A stretch of 64,000 bases of DNA, taken from the NCBI GenBank assembly GCA_947561715.1, contig OX387201.1:2560001-2624000 (forward strand), in the 5' to 3' direction. A program made the position numbers and the translations under genes. Shown here piece by piece: positions 13,646 through 27,187 of the stretch. The notes under the pieces are model-generated. The model saw only the letters and a program-made list of their open reading frames with translations, was not told the origin of the DNA and did not search any database. The stretch's first letter is position 1, and every line of letters starts with the position of its first letter. This DNA comes from Ascidia mentula (taxonomy: Eukaryota; Chordata; Ascidiacea; Phlebobranchia; Ascidiidae).

Positions 13646-16600
13646 ATGGACGTGGAAAATCGGCGCTCTCTCAGCTCGCACGAGGTATCGGACTCTTCTT
13701 ACGACGAGCTTGCCAATTTCAACGAAGATATTGAGTAAGGCGGTTTATGAACAATGTTTTCCTCAACAGTTGGCGTGCTTATAGGTTAACTAATGGAACT
13801 TTTTGGCACGCTTATAGACAGTTTCGTTGCCCCTCTTAGAAATTTTGGGAATAGGTAGGCGCCGGTCCTGGACCGGCCACGTAGTTTTTTTTCTGGGTTA
13901 TCACATGGTGGTTGAAGTGTTATTACCGTAATGCACAGAGAGGATGGAAATGCGGACGAAAACCAAGAAAGCGGTGACGGAAAAGACGTTAAAACGACCG
14001 CTGCAACTTTTGTCAAAGGTAAATGTTGCGCAGCGAAGAAAAATTCTTTTTGGATAAATTTAAAATCATGTCAAGGCATGGTACTTACCTTTTACTTAAA
14101 CACACCGGAAACACAGCTTTGGAAACGGTCTTCAAGTGTTAGCTGTAAAGCATAATGTAATTGAATTTAAGTATAAAGCTCCCACAGTTTGCACAACGTA
14201 GTCTGTAACTGAACTGGTTCTAGTTTTATAGAATCATGCAAGCGAATACTTTTATTTTATACTCAGGGTTGTCATACCATCCTTATTTTAAAGATGTTCC
14301 CTTACTTGTGATTGGGTTTTCATAGTTTGGGCATTTTTTTAACTGTTTCAGGACGCATCGTATGTAGACCACCAACTACTTGTATGCCATTCTCTTGATA
14401 AAAAACAAAGCTCTTCGTGATAAACATACAATGAAGCATCATTGAAAGTAAATCGCATACGTTTTCAGCGGTTCTTTGCTTCGGTGTCACATCAAGTCCT
14501 GTAAATACACCATAACTCTTTCGTGTGCAACATGTTTTGCAGCGCCTAAAATTAAACAGAAGCCGAAAGCTTCGACTGCCAGCAAGCTCGAAGATCAAAT
14601 GAATTTCGAACATCTCAAAAAGCTGGAGACAATTTTTCAGGTTAAATGCAATGACTCGTCAACGTGTTTTGCGTGTATGTGATAAACCACCACTTTACAC
14701 ACTTTCTCCTGCTTGTCATGATACTTTTGAAATGTTTGTTGGACCGTATTTCCAATAACGTCACCCTTCCATTGTAAAATGCACAGTTAATACAAAAGGT
14801 ATTTGACGAACTTTCAGTTCGGAATGTAAGTTTTGAAATAATGTTCTTAAATCACTCGGCAAAATGTTAAAAGTAGGAAGCAGATGCCGATGACGGCGGT
14901 GGTCTGGATATCGACGAATTCCGAGAAGCGATGAAGAAAACGATGGGTTCTGAGATTGACGACAAAGAACTTGAAATTCTGTTCATGAAAGTTGACACGA
15001 ACTGTGACGGAACTGTTGATTGGGTATGAATTACGTCATTAAAATAATCTAAAAAATGAATGGTTAGCTTGTTTTGAGCGTCCCCAAACCATCTACTCTT
15101 CTAACATTCACGGCCTTTAGGACGAATACCTGTCGTACATGCTCCTGGAATATCAAGAAAAGGACACAATGACCAGTCTTATAAAAGAGGTTTGTCACCA
15201 GTTACAGCGCTCGGGGGGTTCGCATGGGTACCTTAGCTATCTTACTTATATTTAGTTCATATGTGGTTACCATTGGTCCAGATAAAAATCAAGCTCACTG
15301 CTTTTTATTGACCCTGTATATTAATTTTACAAAAACGTTGCCCGATTTTTGAGGCCATTATATGATTACGTTTGTTTTTTTATTTTTTTCAGGTACCTTT
15401 TCCAAATCCTTTGCGCGAGCTTGCGTCGTAAGTACTTTTTCACAAATGCAGTTTTCACTTAACCAAATAATCACTTTGAATATCCAGCAATAACCGCGAT
15501 TTCATCGTTTCCATCACCTTCTTCCAAAACCTGTCGAATCGTCATGCCAACAAGGCATCGGACCGTGACAATCCGGGCGGCAAATATTTGGTTCTGAGCA
15601 AGGAGGGACAACTTGGTTTCTATGGTATCGATTATGAACTACAAAAAAGCATCACGGTGGGAAATCCAGAGAGGTTTTTATCGACTACTCGTGGTTTTCG
15701 GGCTTTGATTTGATGAAAGTAAAAAAGTCCAAGTTGAAATTTCAGAAAACTATGCATTATCTGAAACCATGCTTATATTTTTAAACTATGCGTTTCAAAA
15801 TTGCCCAAATATGTGGCCTATTTTTTTTTACTTTAATTTCAATTGCGAATTTGGTTCGCGTATAATACTACCAACTTTAAATATGACATACGTTTGTGCT
15901 ACCAAAGCAACCCAAAATTTTAGGTTTGTTAATGAACAATTATAATTACACTCTGATCCTGTGCACTGCAAGCAACCATTTGTTTTTTTTCGTCTTTACG
16001 GTGCGTATGCCGAGATATTTGCAGATATCACCTGTCTCAGATTCCTGTCTTACATTGTGGCTTACCGACATGGTTCCATGTCCCAATGTCAACATGGTTG
16101 CCGTCAGCTCATCCGAACGAGAAATTAGTAAGTCGGGTTTGGATTAACATAAACACAAGCTATGTGTTTTACCAATGATCATAAAGATCATACTTGCTGC
16201 ATATTAGAATTTGTTACCTGAAAAAGTATAGGCTATTAGATAAAAATAATTTTCTTAAATTTTTGTGGCTAGACAAAATTTCCATGGCAGACAAAACACG
16301 TTTTATTGATGTTTTGGTGATCAATGAATTGTTCAGAATCTTTAAACTGTTACAGGCTTTTATGACGTAGCAGCAAACAAGTTCGAACGACAATTTCAAA
16401 TCACGGGGTTTCGTGACGCGATCCTGTGCCTTGATTTCTGGTAGGGATGCTCACCTTGGTTCTGCCTTAAAACACAACCTCGTCATGAGTTTTGTTAAGG
16501 TTCGACCACGAGAATTTGAACCACTGCACGATGGTGGCTGGCGACTCTAACGGTTGCGTGATTGTGTTTCGTTTCTTTCACGCCCTCAGGAAAGGTCTTT

Positions 16601-19600
16601 TCGACTTGTATCCGCAGAAAGGTTGGCTGTGCCAAAATTAAAACATATGGACATTTGAACATTTAAGCCTGTGGTTCCCATTAACCCTGGTATATCGTTT
16701 GTAGGTAATGTAACACTGTATCAACGGCCCAAATTTTTAATACGATATTACCCCCCCCCCCCCCCCCCATCTACAATCGAATAGAAAGGCTGGTTGCAGT
16801 ATTTTTGGTGGTCGCTTGTTGGTTTACCGCCATTGCGTTCTGCAAAGTGTTTAGAAATTCGCCAGGGGTGCCGTAATCCCCAAAAGATAAAATCTTAAAA
16901 CATATTAATGGACATTTGGGCATTTAAGCCTTAAGTTTACCTTTTTCACTTTATCTTTTGGGACGGAGTTAATACTCCTAGGATTTCATATGTTTTTCTT
17001 CACATTCAAAGTTTAATCTGATTCTTTGTTACATTGTGCTCATCTGCATTCCGCAGGAGTTGTAAGAAAAGTTCCTCTCATAAGTATCATGAAACAAAGA
17101 GTGGCCGGGGTTTACTGTCTCATGTACCAGGTAACACTATAGCACCAGTACTTATATTACTTGCTTCATTTTATGAGTTTTGAAACTTCTATTTTACCAC
17201 ATTGTGTCAAAAAAAGTTGTTTAGTATTTTTATATATATTTTAGTATGTATAAGTATTTTACCATATTGTGTCAAAAAGTTTACAAAAAATAATCAACCT
17301 TACGTGTTATTTTGTCCTCAGATGTTGTGTGTTGTAATTAAAAAACTTTTTTCGCACTGATTCACATAGTTGGACTTCTTGATCTAAGTTTGTAAAAACC
17401 GTTACTGGAAACTATTTGCAAGAGCTAGCCTATAAGTCTTATATCTGCTTCTGATCAAGGATCTTCACACAAATTGGGTGAACTCCGCTCGCTACTTTCA
17501 GCTCGCCCAGGGCCTCGAGTGTTTCATTTCCTGCAGCGCAACTGACGACGACTCCATGTATTTAGGAGATCTTACCAATATCACGTATAAGGCGAAGTGG
17601 CCTGGATTCACCAAACTACGATCAAACAGGTAAATGAGACACAATTTACAAAACATGTTCAATATAATCAAGTATGTCAGAGCAAGTAGTGATCCCCAAT
17701 AGACTTTAAGTTTAAAAGCCCCTTGGGTTTGTTACCCAAACTTGTTCATATCAGATTAATATCTTTATCTGTAAAACTTTGTTTTTATATTTCAATTCGC
17801 AATGTTCTCGTTAAATTATTACTTGAGAATGAACCGGATTTCCCGAATTTAAAATTTTCTTGATTTTCTTGTCATGAAAAATCAGATTTCGAAAATCTAA
17901 ACAAACTACATGTATAAAAGGGGTTGTTACTACAAAGTAAGGAAGGGCATCATCGCACTCGACTACTCCAAAGAATGGAACATTATAGGTTGGTTTGTCA
18001 GTCTAAAATATCAACAAAGCTGTTCTCTTTGCGAAACAAATGTAAAATTTAGCTGACTGTTTGTAATAAAAACAAGGCTGAACATTATTGCGACATATGC
18101 CGCGTTTAAAACCAACTAAAAGTCGGCCGTAAATCAACTGTCTTGGAACGCTTACTTTGGTTTGGTAGTAAACTTTTACACATTGTGTTTTTGCGACAGT
18201 TACCGGCAGTTTTGACGGCGTGGTTCGAACTTGGAACCCTTACAGCTCAAAACCAGCTTCCCTAATCAAAGGTCACATGTCCCCGGTCCAACACGTGATC
18301 ATTATTGCAAGGAGTGGGCAGATCATCACGTTCGGCAGAGACCGTGTAATTACAACGTTTTTACTGTCACACGATTAACTTACAGAGTAGCCTTATTTTA
18401 GGCAAAATAATTCAATATTTTACAAAACTTGAACCGTTTCGAATGTTTGGGATTTTTTACGCTGTTTCAGGCAGTGTTTTAAATTTTGCTTTGTCAGTGC
18501 TCACCGCATGCTTATACATCAAATATTTGTATTTACTCCAGGACCACAATACATTGTAATGCAATCTTGGCAAACAAGCCTTAATTTTTCATCTGCAGTC
18601 AATCCGGATAATAGAGTTACGGGATCACACTACAACCCAAATAATAGGGCCCCGTGCCATCGCAAGAATGGGACCTCCCAGTCATCCGATAAACGCTGTG
18701 CATTACCACAAACGTTTCAAGGCGTTGTTGTTGGGCTCCGTGCAGGTATGCGATTAGTGATACATCTGTTTAATGTATTATACATTGAACCTAACTCTAA
18801 ACATTTGGGTATTTGGGCAAATCTACACTGGTGCCTAATCTCAAAACCACGCGATAACTGTGATGGAAACTGATGGAATTAAATACAAACTAACCGTTTT
18901 AGACAAAATTCTGCCAATATTGGAGATATTCGAGCTAGTTGTTTAGCAATGTATAGACTTGGTTTGCATGGAAATAAATACAGCTGAAATTCTTCGTCAG
19001 CATCATATAATGAGTACAGAAGCAATGCGCGAAAAAACAGTACTGACGCAATAAAATCATTATTATTTGTCATATGTATCTGATCCGCTAACTAAACCAC
19101 CTGTGTTGCGTGGCAGCTCGGTCTATTGGAAGGTTTTGACGATAATCAGAAGGTCGATCAGATGAACATCAAGTCGCACGAGGGCGCTGTGAGCACCGTG
19201 CTCTACAACAAACTCTTCAACCAGGTATCTGGGGTTCAAATCCCGTTGTGGTAAAATCAAAATAATTTTTTTTTAAAAAAAACAGGTTAGATCATGGTAA
19301 AATCACTGCTCCTGTCTAAAATCAGGATGCATTTTGTATCGCAGTCAGCTGAAAATCGCTATTTTTCGTGGCATTCCAGAGTTACACCTGAGTGAACGAG
19401 ATAGAAATGTTTCACTTAAGTATCGAAAGTTTAGATTATTTGTGTTCTAATAGCCGATAATAGTGATGTACTTTTACCAGGCATTGTAAATTAAAAAGAA
19501 CTACCTTTTGGCACAAAAGTTACGTAGATTTTATTGTAACCGGCGTTGCATGATAGTAGTAATGTTCTGATTCATGTAAAATATACGCTGATCATGTAGG

Positions 19601-22600
19601 TGGTTACGGGTGGTCATGACTCCGTGTTATCGGTGTGGGACTTAAACACCGGAACCAAAGCCATTCAATTCCACACGATCAAGGGCGTCGAACTTACTTG
19701 CATGTGCTTTGACCCGACCGGTAGAAGGCTCATAACCGGGTCGCGTAACGGCGCCGTAAAAATTTGGAACTTCAACAACGGAGCCTGTCTGCGGACGCTT
19801 TGCGAAGGCAACAACCACGAGGTAAGAAATAACGATCAGAAGGAGGTTATGAGAATATGGGCGCAAAAGCAACGGGGTATAGCAGATTATTTGCGCATGT
19901 CACTTTGTTCACTTTTGTGAAATTGGGCAAACCCAAGGGCAGGAAACTAGCAACGTTTTATTGTGCCAGGAAAATATGAAAGTCGTAGTAAAAAATGGAA
20001 TTGTAGATTGCAGGTAAAAATGAGGCTTTCAATTTCTTTAGGAACTGATTTTCTGGCACAAATGTTGATTTTTACCGACGTTTTGCATTCTATGTAACGA
20101 GGCTTCATCAATGATTGAATTGTTTGCAGGTTACTGGAATAGTTTGTCTCAAGCAAATGATCATTTCTGGAGGTTGGAACAAAAAGCTCTCCGTGTTCAT
20201 GTGAGTTTAAATATTTGCTATTGCGTAACTACGGAACAGTTTGAAACGACCAGACATCAATTCACTCGATTCTTGGCTTTCTTAGCAAACATTTTGTAGT
20301 TTGGGTGACCCTGTACATTTTACTCCTCAGAGATTCCCGTAACCAAGACGACCTGGACGACTCACGCGACTGGGAAGAAGCACACAAGGACGACATCTTG
20401 TGCCTAGCAACCTTCGTCCATAGCAACGGAGTCGCGATTGTTGCGTCGTCATCCTACGACGGCGACATCTTTATCTGGTCGCTCGACTCAGGTGAAACTT
20501 TGAAAGCCTTTTATTGGTAGTGTTTTTTTTTGTAAGTTGTGGGATAATGCTGCACCTTGGCTACTACGTATTTTATTAACTAAGTTCATCTCATGAAGTA
20601 AAGGTTGCGTTATTCATTATTGCATGTTAACGTTTAGAAAAGGGTTACATAACTCAAATGAAAATGCGTGCCACAACATTTTATATATGCTATCTGATAG
20701 TGACGTGCGACACCGTATAATGTTCAAGTCAGTGTTTGTATTGAAAAAACTCCTTCTATATTTCGCGGAGCAATGATTTGACGCAACTATTGAGATCCAT
20801 TGGGATGATCCAGGAAAAATGCGCGCTTTGTTTTTCAACCATATGGTGGCAAATTTGGCACGCTTGCCCTGCGTTGTTCGTTTCTGGTTTAAATAGGAGG
20901 CTGTTATATTTTCCTCGCAGGACATATCCTATGCAGACTCAACAAAATGGAGAGTTATTCTCCACTCAGCAGTGACGGATTCAAGAAAAACCGACGTCAG
21001 ACCCAAGCCGACGTCTCCCTAGCACGCCCTATGTTGGCCAATGTGGTAAATGTCTTTTATCAGCGGTTATGACGTTTCGTAAAAGCTTTTGCACACTGTA
21101 TTGAAACGCTCGAAAAACTTGTACTATTTACTGTAAACGGAAAACCACTCCTGAGATAAATTTGTTTGATTTGGAGAGACAATAGTAAATGCTTAATATA
21201 TAATCACCAATCTAAACTGCGATGCCACTCTAATTAACATCATACATATATATATATTTATAATAACAATGTGTTTGGTTGTATGAGACTTCAGTAGATG
21301 TGCTCTGATATTCTCAGAATGGAACAATCGTTCAGGCACCACGTGATGTTGCTCCCAATCCAGACATGAAATCACGTGTCGACGGGAAAGAATCCGCGGC
21401 GCCGCTTGGTAAGATTTCTATGATAAGCAACCAAAACGGATCCGCCGGAAAGCTTGGGTGTTGTACATTATATGCTTTAACATTGCAGCGCCTCATCAAT
21501 ACGAAAAAAGTTGCAAAACGAAATTGTGATTACGCACAAGTTTAAATAGATTTTACCCAAAATTTTCTTTACAGACGAAACATTGCGAGACACAGGAGAT
21601 GACACGAGTAAAGAAACACCCAGGTACCACCAAAGCTTAACTTAATTATTCAACGATGTTCCGACATATAAGTTGTTAAATGGTATACAATATAAGGAGA
21701 ATATATCATCCACCACAACACGCGAATGCCTTTCGTACAAACAAAAGCGAGTAACCACCCCGATAAGAAAGTATGTGCAGCGAACTACAGGATGCTGGAA
21801 AACAAAATAAATTTTATGATTGCCAGTTTTATCAAAATACTTTACTATTTAACAAAAAACATTGATAATTTTAACAAACATTAGACTGTTTTTATTGATT
21901 TCGAATCATGTTCCGGAAACAGCCCAGAACCTTCAGCTGGTTTTAAAGCTTCCAATTTTACCAAAGAAGAACACACGCGTCATCAGTTGGGTGTTCTTAT
22001 TGGAGAAGATACGCGAGATTACTGGGAAGCTGACGTTTCTGTTGACAAGGTTTGCAAGCGGATGTTCAACCGATGTATTTTATTTTCAAAACTTGTACGT
22101 TAAAAAAAAAAGATTCCACAAAAAAAACTGCCAATGGAAAGCTTATGTAAAATAATAAACATACAATAAAAATTTAACGGAAAACGGATTATTTAAGTTC
22201 AAAAATCGTGCCACTCGAATCTCAACAATTCGTAAACTATTTTTCACAAATTAAGTCAACAGTTACGTAACGAAACTGATCCGTAAACATTTTTTTTGTG
22301 CAGTTGCTTTTCCTCCAAAATCGCCCCCACAAGCCCCACACCGCCACCCTTCTGTCTTCGGGTGCATTAGGTTGGGTTCACGCCTGGTCGGTGCATCCCC
22401 AGGGTGGGTTGCTGGGTCAGTTTGTGGCAGCTCACCGGGACGGAGAGTCGGTGCTTGCCATGGCAACGGATCAAGAAAACAAGATTCTTATAACCGGGGA
22501 TTCTTTGGGTTACATCAAGGTAGGCTTAACCGGGTTTGAAAATCCCCACCTGAACTATAATATTAAAACAATAGATCGATTATAACTATGTATATTTCGC

Positions 22601-25600
22601 CTGTAATTGATACTGATGATGCCGAATTATAGTCGAAATATATCAAAAACAACAGAAAGACAAAGGGCTTAGGCTTGCTCTTATATAACTTGTCATAAAA
22701 TCAGATACCTGGTTAAAAATTAAAAACGTCTTTGTTGCCATAAGACTGTCGGGACATTCCCATACATGTTTTAAGATTTCTATTAGATCTGTTATATTAA
22801 TAAATGCAAAGTAACCAAAAGTGGAGGCCTCACTAGGTTAGAAAAAAAATCCCCTTCAATGCAGTTTTCCGCAAGAGTTGGGACCTTTCACGAATAATCA
22901 AGTAGTAAATGCGTTATTATGGTACATGCAAAGTAACCACAAAGTGGAATGGGCTCTACCTGGCTAAGTGGGAGACAAAACCTTCGTCAGTCACCAGCTG
23001 CACTAATGGCCCTGAGGTCGTATAATAGTGTGCTCAAATGTCTGCAGTTCACTTTTTTAATGATACTTTGCTGGTTTGAAGATCATAGGTAATATATTTT
23101 TAGATCTGGGACATTGAGACTTACTGTTGCGATCGTCCAATTCAAAGACGAAGACGAGGAGCCGCCAGTGATCTTCTGCAGATCAGACTCAACTCAGAAC
23201 TCTTGGACGAAGAAAGCACCAAGTAAGTTATTCTTAGTTTGTCTCGGTGATTTAAGTGAGAATTGTTTGCTTTGAAAGGCGACGGCAAGGGTATTTCATG
23301 AAAATAGACAATGACTGAGCTTACAATTCTTTATTGCAAAGACTTGTACATCACGGTACAGAAATGCCTCATTTTATGGTTAAAGGAAGTGTACCATAGC
23401 TGAACTATAGTTGGGATAATGCGTGGCTAAAATCGCTGCCAAATGTGCTTAATTACAAACCCAGGCTGGGTCAAAACAGCTTCCAGCTGCGACGTTGTCC
23501 CACATGCAGCTTTGTAATGCAATTGCGGGCACATTCTCAATCCCCCAAAACAGTTACTCATACATCAAAGACAGTTTACATCACACGACCACAATTCGAA
23601 ACGAATGACGCTGCAGAAGCATTTAATAGAAAAACAGTGGTAATTTTTGTTTATACGAATTACGATGGTAAGAAAGTTTCAGAAGCAATGCGTTAGCGAA
23701 GTATCGAAACCTTTTGGTTTAATCAAAGTTTCAAAATCTTGACAAATTCAGCACAATCGATAAACAGGATTTATCGAACAGGATGCTGTCAGCACGAAGG
23801 ATGTCGAAACTGAACATCGTTCCCCCGAATCTGCATATTTACTTCCGCGCTCACGTGGATTCGATCAACGACGTAAATTACATCGACGAGAAGAAGTGGT
23901 TTCTCACCGCCTGTTCTGACGGAACGGTCAGGCTCTGGACAGTGACCGGTTCTTTTATCGGTGAGTCTTAGCTGATCTGGTAGGTTTTGGCGACATTTTA
24001 AAGAATAGATCATTGTTCAATGTCCACATGCCCCAACTCCGTTTGCTTTATGATTTCATTGTCCTAAAATTAAAAAATATTATGCATGAATAAATTAGCA
24101 TTTTTTTTTAAATTTTGCACTTACCTTTGTAAAGGATGATACATTGGTAATAGTGAACCTCGTGACATACGCAGTGCAACAATATCGTTTTTATTACTCA
24201 GCTTTTTTGTAAATATAGTACTAAACATTGTCCACAGATATATGCCACAAGATTATTTTCAATTATATCTTTAAATTGTTGCTGTTTTGTTTGGTTATTT
24301 TCTACAACGCAACGAATTCCTAACAAAAAAGACACGCATAAATAAACAGCGCCTGCCAAGATCAAGACCCTGAAAGCAGAAACATAATACTGTATAATTT
24401 TTGCCTTGTGATCAAGCATGGGTGTTCATTATTGAGTTCAATCACTGGATTGATTGCTAAATTTATCATTTACAAATATATGATACAATAATGTTGATAG
24501 TAAATACAATGAATGGTAAGGAATCTTTTATCTCAGGTACGTTTGGTCAGAAGCACCAGTGGAATGTCTCGGCTAACACTGCAGGTGGTAGCAGAATGCC
24601 AGCCGATATAAAACGAGTTGCTTCAGCAAATACTTTGAAGGTGCTGAGTATCGTAAATCAAATTGTTTATGGCCAGCAGCAAAGATACGTTTGTAAATAA
24701 CTCGTGATGAAATTAGATTAACTACAAACAAATAATGGAGTTTTTCCATAACGAGCATGAATTATATTGATTGATAAGTTCTTCTTTTCACAACCGTCAT
24801 ATATTTACAAGTTCACGCATATTAACATACATAGTTTTCCAGGAGATTCAGCAATAAAACATGCCTGGCAGCGTCAGTAACGTACATATTAAATTATGTA
24901 TTAAATTAAGCATTTTGTATACATTGTGCAGGTTTTTAATGCGGGTTACAGCGCATGGAGGTTGGCCAAGAACGTCCTCAACTTTGTAGGGTTTCGGGGA
25001 TTCACTCGACCCAACGCCGATGCATCCACTCACCGACCATCTCTTGCCGAAGCAAAAAAACCTGTCTTGTCCGAAGTAATCAGTGTTGCCTTAGTTGTTC
25101 GTAAATATGCCTGATGCAGGTTCTAAAGCTTTTCGTTGAAAAATTAATGCACGTTTTCAAGACATTGTGCGTAAAAGATACCACAACGGTACTAGTTGTT
25201 TTAGGACGATACGAAGTCAACTTAGCTTTAAGATTTGTACACTTGCATCAGAATTGTGACTTGCGGTTCACACTTCACACAAATGTATCTTACAACATAC
25301 TGAAGAGAGTGCACACTGTTTCGACCTAAGTATTATTAGGGCAACTAAATTGAGTACGGTCTTGTCGGATATCCAGGCAAAAACGTCCTTTCTTTACGGT
25401 AGCCCACTGCACTCGTTCACCAGCAGTGTCCATTGCCTGTATTTTTTTAATCATTATGGGTAATTTGCTTCTGTATCTTGCAGATATGTACCGAAAACTA
25501 AGTTGAGCAAATCATTCATCTTAATATGGTCGTTAAGGTAAACACTCTCTTCTTCGACAAAGTACGAACGGACGAAGAGATTGAGAGAAATTATGAGAGG

Positions 25601-26887
25601 ACTTTAAAGAGGATGGGGAGGAGCAATGTCCTGGGAGGATCGTACAAGCCCAGGAGGAGACATCGCGTTCTTCCGAAGATCGACCTCAAACCGCATCTTA
25701 GCAACGTGCGTATGTTGAGGAAGATGGACTTGGACACATATTTATTTTGTAGTTGTGAAACAGTTGAAGCACATTCCGTTCTATAGCTCACTTTGCATAA
25801 TATTTGGGTCTGTTTGTTTCTCCGAATGCCGAAAGTTGATCCATGCACGCCTTATAACCTGCTATGATTTGTATGGCACGATTTAGTGACAATTTGATCA
25901 TAATTCGTGTAGGTGCACAGTCCAACCTTTTCCGATTGGGAATCGGATTAGATTTGCCATGCGTAGAAAACTGTAATGAAAAGCATTATTTTGAAATTTA
26001 CAATGTTTCCCTTATTCCAGTTTCACGTCCATTCGGCAATCCCCTTCTCACAACTGATGCCAACTGAAGAAATACAACCTCCTGAACTTCTCAAGGAGAA
26101 GTGGAGATTGCAGAAGGAGATGATGCAGGTGATGCAAGGAACAAAAAATATACCGTGTTTTATTCCACGTTACATGGGATTTGTAGGATTGGTTGCACAA
26201 GTTGTTTAGTATCACATTCTCACTACAAGGCCTATAACTGCAACCACCGTTCGAATAGCAACTCAACATATTTGCGTAAAGGGCTTAAGTTTTATTTGTC
26301 GTTCGTATTTGCCTCCATGTTTCGTGAAAAAGCGAGTTTCAATTGTTAAGCGACGCCCTACAAAACCCAAAACGGCCCAGTACGAGAACCACTGCCACGG
26401 GGAAACTGCGGATTCATGTACGGAAATTCTACGCTTCCCGCAGGCCTTAAATACAACGAATAAATCACGCAGGTGGGCGACAATGCGGAGTTGAAACGCG
26501 GGAACATCCTTCCAATGATCAAGGGAGCGAGATCAAAGCGGTTGTTGACCCTTCCCGCCACGAGGAAAAAGAAATCCTCCCAGGCAACTTTTCTCAATGC
26601 ATCAAACAAAGTCACCAAAGTTGTTCGGGTAAATCATCGTTCCCACACTTTGAAATTGGCCATACTGTGATTGCTACTAAAATCGGACTCTAGACCTTAA
26701 AATATACATAGCTTTACCTCGTGTTTAGCGTTGATAATAGAAAAACTCCATTATTGTCTGAGTAGTAAAAACAGAATTGTTGTAAGAACTTAAAAATGAT
26801 GGCTTCTCGTAATTTGTTTTGTTTTTTGAGCAGATTGTGAGATCGTTTAAAGGAGCATCCGACAAAGCGACTTCTCCGACGCAATAA
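13646..26887 (+). CDS. CFAP337: EF-hand and WD40 ciliary protein, WDR49/CFAP337 family
   Basis: A 32-exon model in continuous phase gives about 1,286 residues. Exons: 13646-13734, 13939-14018, 14543-14640, 14877-15023, 15121-15189, 15393-15427, 15488-15673, 16015-16127, 16356-16440, 16500-16621, 17057-17130, 17460-17629, 17921-17988, 18200-18345, 18599-18745, 19117-19224, 19600-19821, 20130-20200, 20331-20491, 20921-21045, 21318-21408, 21575-21623, 21923-22049, 22304-22519, 23104-23222, 23752-23960, 24537-24640, 24932-25075, 25538-25705, 26021-26128, 26473-26628, 26834-26887. Exons 4-5 hold paired EF-hand loops (DADDGGGLDIDE, DTNCDGTVDWDE). WD40 blades follow, for example VVTGGHDSVLSVWDL, ITGSRNGAVKIWNF, VASSSYDGDIFIWSL and LTACSDGTVRLWTV. 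EF-hands before many WD repeats are typical of WDR49/WDR64/WDY proteins of motile cilia. The acceptors of exons 8 and 29 are the weakest. It is convergent with USP14. Confidence 0.82.
16751..16768 (+). repeat. Poly-C tract
   Basis: An uninterrupted run of about 18 C in an intron of the CFAP337 gene. Its length may be unreliable in an assembly. Confidence 0.8.
16879..16962. repeat. Small inverted-repeat element in CFAP337 intron
   Basis: The outer arms are CCCAAAAGATAAA and its reverse complement TTTATCTTTTGGG, about 84 bp end to end. The interior holds a segment (near 16889-16930: ACATAT, GGACATTT, CATTTAAGCC) that is repeated directly with changes at 16633-16670, on the other side of the poly-C tract. 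This looks like a short non-autonomous element or its remnants. Confidence 0.5.
22591..22642. repeat. Imperfect hairpin repeat in CFAP337 intron
   Basis: Arms 22591-22608 and 22625-22642 match at 16 of 18 positions when inverted. The left arm contains TTTCGCCTGTAATT, which recurs with one change at 37503-37516 inside another hairpin element, suggesting a shared repeat ancestry. Confidence 0.45.
22804..22968 (+). repeat. Imperfect direct repeat, about 122-bp offset
   Basis: The word ATGCAAAGTAACC followed by AAAGTGGA or CAAAGTGGAA occurs near 22804 and again near 22926, with similar but diverged flanks. It is a two-copy intronic repeat of unknown class in the CFAP337 gene. Confidence 0.4.
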
Positions 26888-27187
26888 CGTCCGTGCCACC
26901 ATTGAAACGTGAACCTATGCAATTCAATAAATACAAAACAATGGTTGCTACTATGTCCAAGAAAATATAACTGCCCTGCAACTACAAGCAAACAGAAACA
27001 CCAATACACATAGTTTTCATATTTTTCGAACCATTTTCTCGAACTTTTGTTAAGCAGCTCTTTTAAAAAGCAACGGAACCACGAATAACAAGCAGTGAAA
27101 ATATTCCTAGTGATCTTCAATATTCTGAGATCGTACAATGTCTGAATACGCCAAATCGTTTCGGAACCAAATACTCCAGGGCGCAGT
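26888..27187. other. Convergent 3' ends, CFAP337 and USP14
   Basis: About 300 bp between two stop codons on opposite strands. Apart from the poly(A) signal at 26926 I see no conserved coding or RNA feature. It must hold both 3' UTRs, which may overlap. Confidence 0.6.
26926..26931 (+). terminator. Candidate poly(A) signal for CFAP337
   Basis: AATAAA lies 39 bp after the predicted stop codon. Confidence 0.5.

Noticed and set aside
19231..19244. GGGGTTCAAATCCC, a tRNA T-arm-like sequence
   Set aside because: The positions where a D-arm and acceptor stem should be are a CFAP337 coding exon, and no A-box or cloverleaf can be formed.
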